From Candidatus Woesearchaeota archaeon (GTDB lineage: Archaea; Nanobdellota; Nanobdellia; Woesearchaeales; BM511), in NCBI GenBank assembly GCA_018221175.1, contig JAAOYE010000030.1, positions 1-5,894 on the forward strand: a stretch of 5,894 bases of DNA, written 5' to 3'. A program made the position numbers and the translations under genes. Below the pieces are notes generated by a model, which worked only from the letters and a program-made list of their open reading frames with translations, ran no database searches and was not told where the DNA came from. Shown one piece after another: positions 4,663-5,894 of this stretch. Each line of letters opens with the position of its first letter. Position 1 is the first letter of the stretch.

Positions 4663-5843
4663 AGGCATTAATACTTGCTGCAGGCAAATCAACAAGGTTG
4701 CATCCTTTGACATTAACTAAGCCAAAGCCTCTAATAAAAATTGCAGGAAAAACAATTCTAGAGCACAACTTAGAGCAGTTAAAAGGAATAATTACCGAGG
4801 TTATCATTATTGTTGGGTACAAAAAAGAGATGATAAAAAAAGCTCTTGGAAATGAGTTTCTCGGGATTAAAATTACTTATGTTGAGCAAAAAGAGCAGCT
4901 TGGAACAGGCCATGCTGTAATGAGCGGAAAAAAACATGTTGATGACAAATTTATAGTTTTAAATGGTGATGATATTTATTCTTCAAAAGATATTAAATCA
5001 TGTGTGAAAAATTATCCTTGTGTTCTTGGAAAAGAGGTTGTTGACGCTTCAAAATGGGGTATATTAATATCTAAAGGAAAAAAATTAGTTGAGATAAAAG
5101 AAAAGCCAAAAAATCTAAAAAAAGGAGTTGCAAATACCGGATTATTTGTTGTGGACAAGAAGATTTTTGATATCAAAATTGAAAAAAGTTCTAGAGGAGA
5201 ATACGAATTTACAGACATGATTTCTAAATATGCTAAAGAAAAAAATGTTAAAATTAGAGTTGTAAAAGACTATTGGCTACCAATAGGATATCCATGGCAC
5301 ATACTTGATGCAAACGAAGTCTTGCTATCTAAATTAAATAATAAGATTGAAGGAAAAGTAGGAAAAAATGTTCATGTCAATGGAAAACTTACACTTGGCA
5401 AAAGCTCAAAGATTTTGTTTGGAACCTATATAGAAGGAAACGTTGTTATAGGAAAAAACTGTAAAATAGGACCAAACGCATACATCAGAGGCTCAACTTC
5501 TATTGGAGACAACTGCCATATCGGAGCTAACACAGAAATAAAAAACGGTGTGATTGGCAATAGATCCAATGTTCCTCACTTAATTTATATTGGAGACACA
5601 GTGATTGGAGACAGTTGTAATCTTGGAGCAGGAACTATTGTTGCAAACCTCAAACATGACAAATCAAACGTTAAAACCATGATTAATGGAAAGCTTGTAG
5701 ATACAGGAAGACACAAGTTTGGAGCAGTAATTGCAGATGGTGTAAAGACTGGGATAAACACATCCATATACCCCGGAAGAAAGCTATGGCCAAACACAGG
5801 AACACTTCCAGGAGAAATAGTTGCAAAAGATAAGGAAAAATAA
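4659..5843 (+). CDS. glmU: Bifunctional sugar-1-phosphate nucleotidylyltransferase/acetyltransferase (archaeal GlmU-like, ST0452/MJ1101 type)
   Basis: The 394-aa two-domain enzyme is expected to acetylate GlcN-1-P and transfer UMP to the product, giving UDP-GlcNAc. The N-terminal Rossmann-like domain (1-225) has the nucleotide-binding loop LAAGKSTRL (6-14), the lysine segment TKPKPL (20-25), GTGHA (82-86), LNGDD (101-105) for metal and substrate, EKP (148-150) and NTG (159-161). From about 235 to 330 a left-handed beta-helix with hexapeptide repeats (VVIGKNCKIGPNAYI and others) forms the acetyltransferase part. NVPHLIYIGD (304-313) carries His307, which aligns by position with the catalytic His308 I recall for Sulfolobus ST0452; Asn330 in NLGAGTIVAN is likewise conserved. 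Related archaeal enzymes accept other sugars and dTTP, so specificity may be broader. The gene overlaps glmM by 4 bases with a strong Shine-Dalgarno site, so translation is probably coupled. The symbol follows context; it is not a typical bacterial GlmU. Confidence 0.9.
   Translation: MKALILAAGKSTRLHPLTLTKPKPLIKIAGKTILEHNLEQLKGIITEVIIIVGYKKEMIKKALGNEFLGIKITYVEQKEQLGTGHAVMSGKKHVDDKFIVLNGDDIYSSKDIKSCVKNYPCVLGKEVVDASKWGILISKGKKLVEIKEKPKNLKKGVANTGLFVVDKKIFDIKIEKSSRGEYEFTDMISKYAKEKNVKIRVVKDYWLPIGYPWHILDANEVLLSKLNNKIEGKVGKNVHVNGKLTLGKSSKILFGTYIEGNVVIGKNCKIGPNAYIRGSTSIGDNCHIGANTEIKNGVIGNRSNVPHLIYIGDTVIGDSCNLGAGTIVANLKHDKSNVKTMINGKLVDTGRHKFGAVIADGVKTGINTSIYPGRKLWPNTGTLPGEIVAKDKEK
5831..5836 (+). promoter_or_regulatory. 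Weak Shine-Dalgarno-like site for glmS
   Basis: TAAGGA lies 8 bases before the glmS ATG at 5845, within the last codons of the glmU-like gene. With the 1-base gap between stop and start, it suggests translational coupling. The match to the ribosome site is short, and A-rich DNA makes it easy to meet by chance. Confidence 0.4.
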
Positions 5844-5844
5844 A

Positions 5845-5894
5845 ATGTGCGGGATAATAGGGCTTGTTGCAAAAGAGGAGTTTGGAGTCAGAGA
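5845..5894 (+). CDS. glmS: Glutamine--fructose-6-phosphate aminotransferase GlmS, N-terminal fragment (runs off the window)
   Basis: Only 16 full codons are visible: MCGIIGLVAKEEFGVR. MCGIIG is the hallmark start of class II (Ntn) glutamine amidotransferases, in which Cys2 becomes the N-terminal nucleophile after Met removal. PurF, AsnB and GltB share such a start, so the fragment alone does not decide the enzyme. Its place 1 base after the glmU-like stop, in an operon with glmM, makes GlmS by far the likeliest. GlmS forms GlcN-6-P from fructose-6-P and glutamine, supplying GlmM. The isomerase domains that would confirm this lie downstream of the window. Confidence 0.82.
   Translation, partial: MCGIIGLVAKEEFGVR

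Overview
The window most likely comes from an archaeon, probably an AT-rich DPANN-type lineage (Woesearchaeota/Pacearchaeota-like). This is inferred from gene content, not from a search. The pointers are an AK6/Fap7-type adenylate kinase, TATA-box-like promoters at a fixed distance from start codons with no Shine-Dalgarno sequence (leaderless genes), an ArsR-type winged helix joined to a domain resembling archaeal S-layer proteins, a GlmU-like enzyme of the archaeal ST0452/MJ1101 kind, and a C-terminal DUF5752-like domain.

Layout: (1) 1-1587 (+) is the 3' part of an ABC-2-type membrane protein with a long coiled-coil-like region, five to six membrane segments and an unusual cytoplasmic C-terminal domain. 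(2) 1623-2147 (+) encodes an AK6/Fap7-family adenylate kinase. It converges on (3) 2151-3080 (-), a 309-aa one-component transcription regulator, with 3 bases between the two stop codons. (4) 3081-3312 is a divergent intergenic region; its first 160 bases hold only 11 G/C. It carries TATA boxes for both flanking genes and a 28-bp near-palindrome at the regulator start. (5) 3313-5894 (+) is a glm operon: glmM, a glmU-like gene overlapping it by 4 bases, and the first 16 codons of glmS, which runs off the window.

The three glm genes together cover fructose-6-P to UDP-GlcNAc: GlmS makes GlcN-6-P, GlmM makes GlcN-1-P, and the GlmU-like enzyme acetylates and uridylylates it. UDP-GlcNAc would feed surface glycans or protein glycosylation. 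The divergent regulator shares its promoter region with this operon and carries an S-layer-like ligand or Ca-binding domain. It could therefore control itself and possibly glm expression, but only the shared upstream region supports that link.

The least explained parts are the regulator's C-terminal domain with its GSPDPHG and ARDGHHA motifs and terminal EF-hand loop, the operator-like palindrome over its promoter, and the permease-DUF5752-like fusion. No rRNA, tRNA, CRISPR array, IS element or phage gene was seen.
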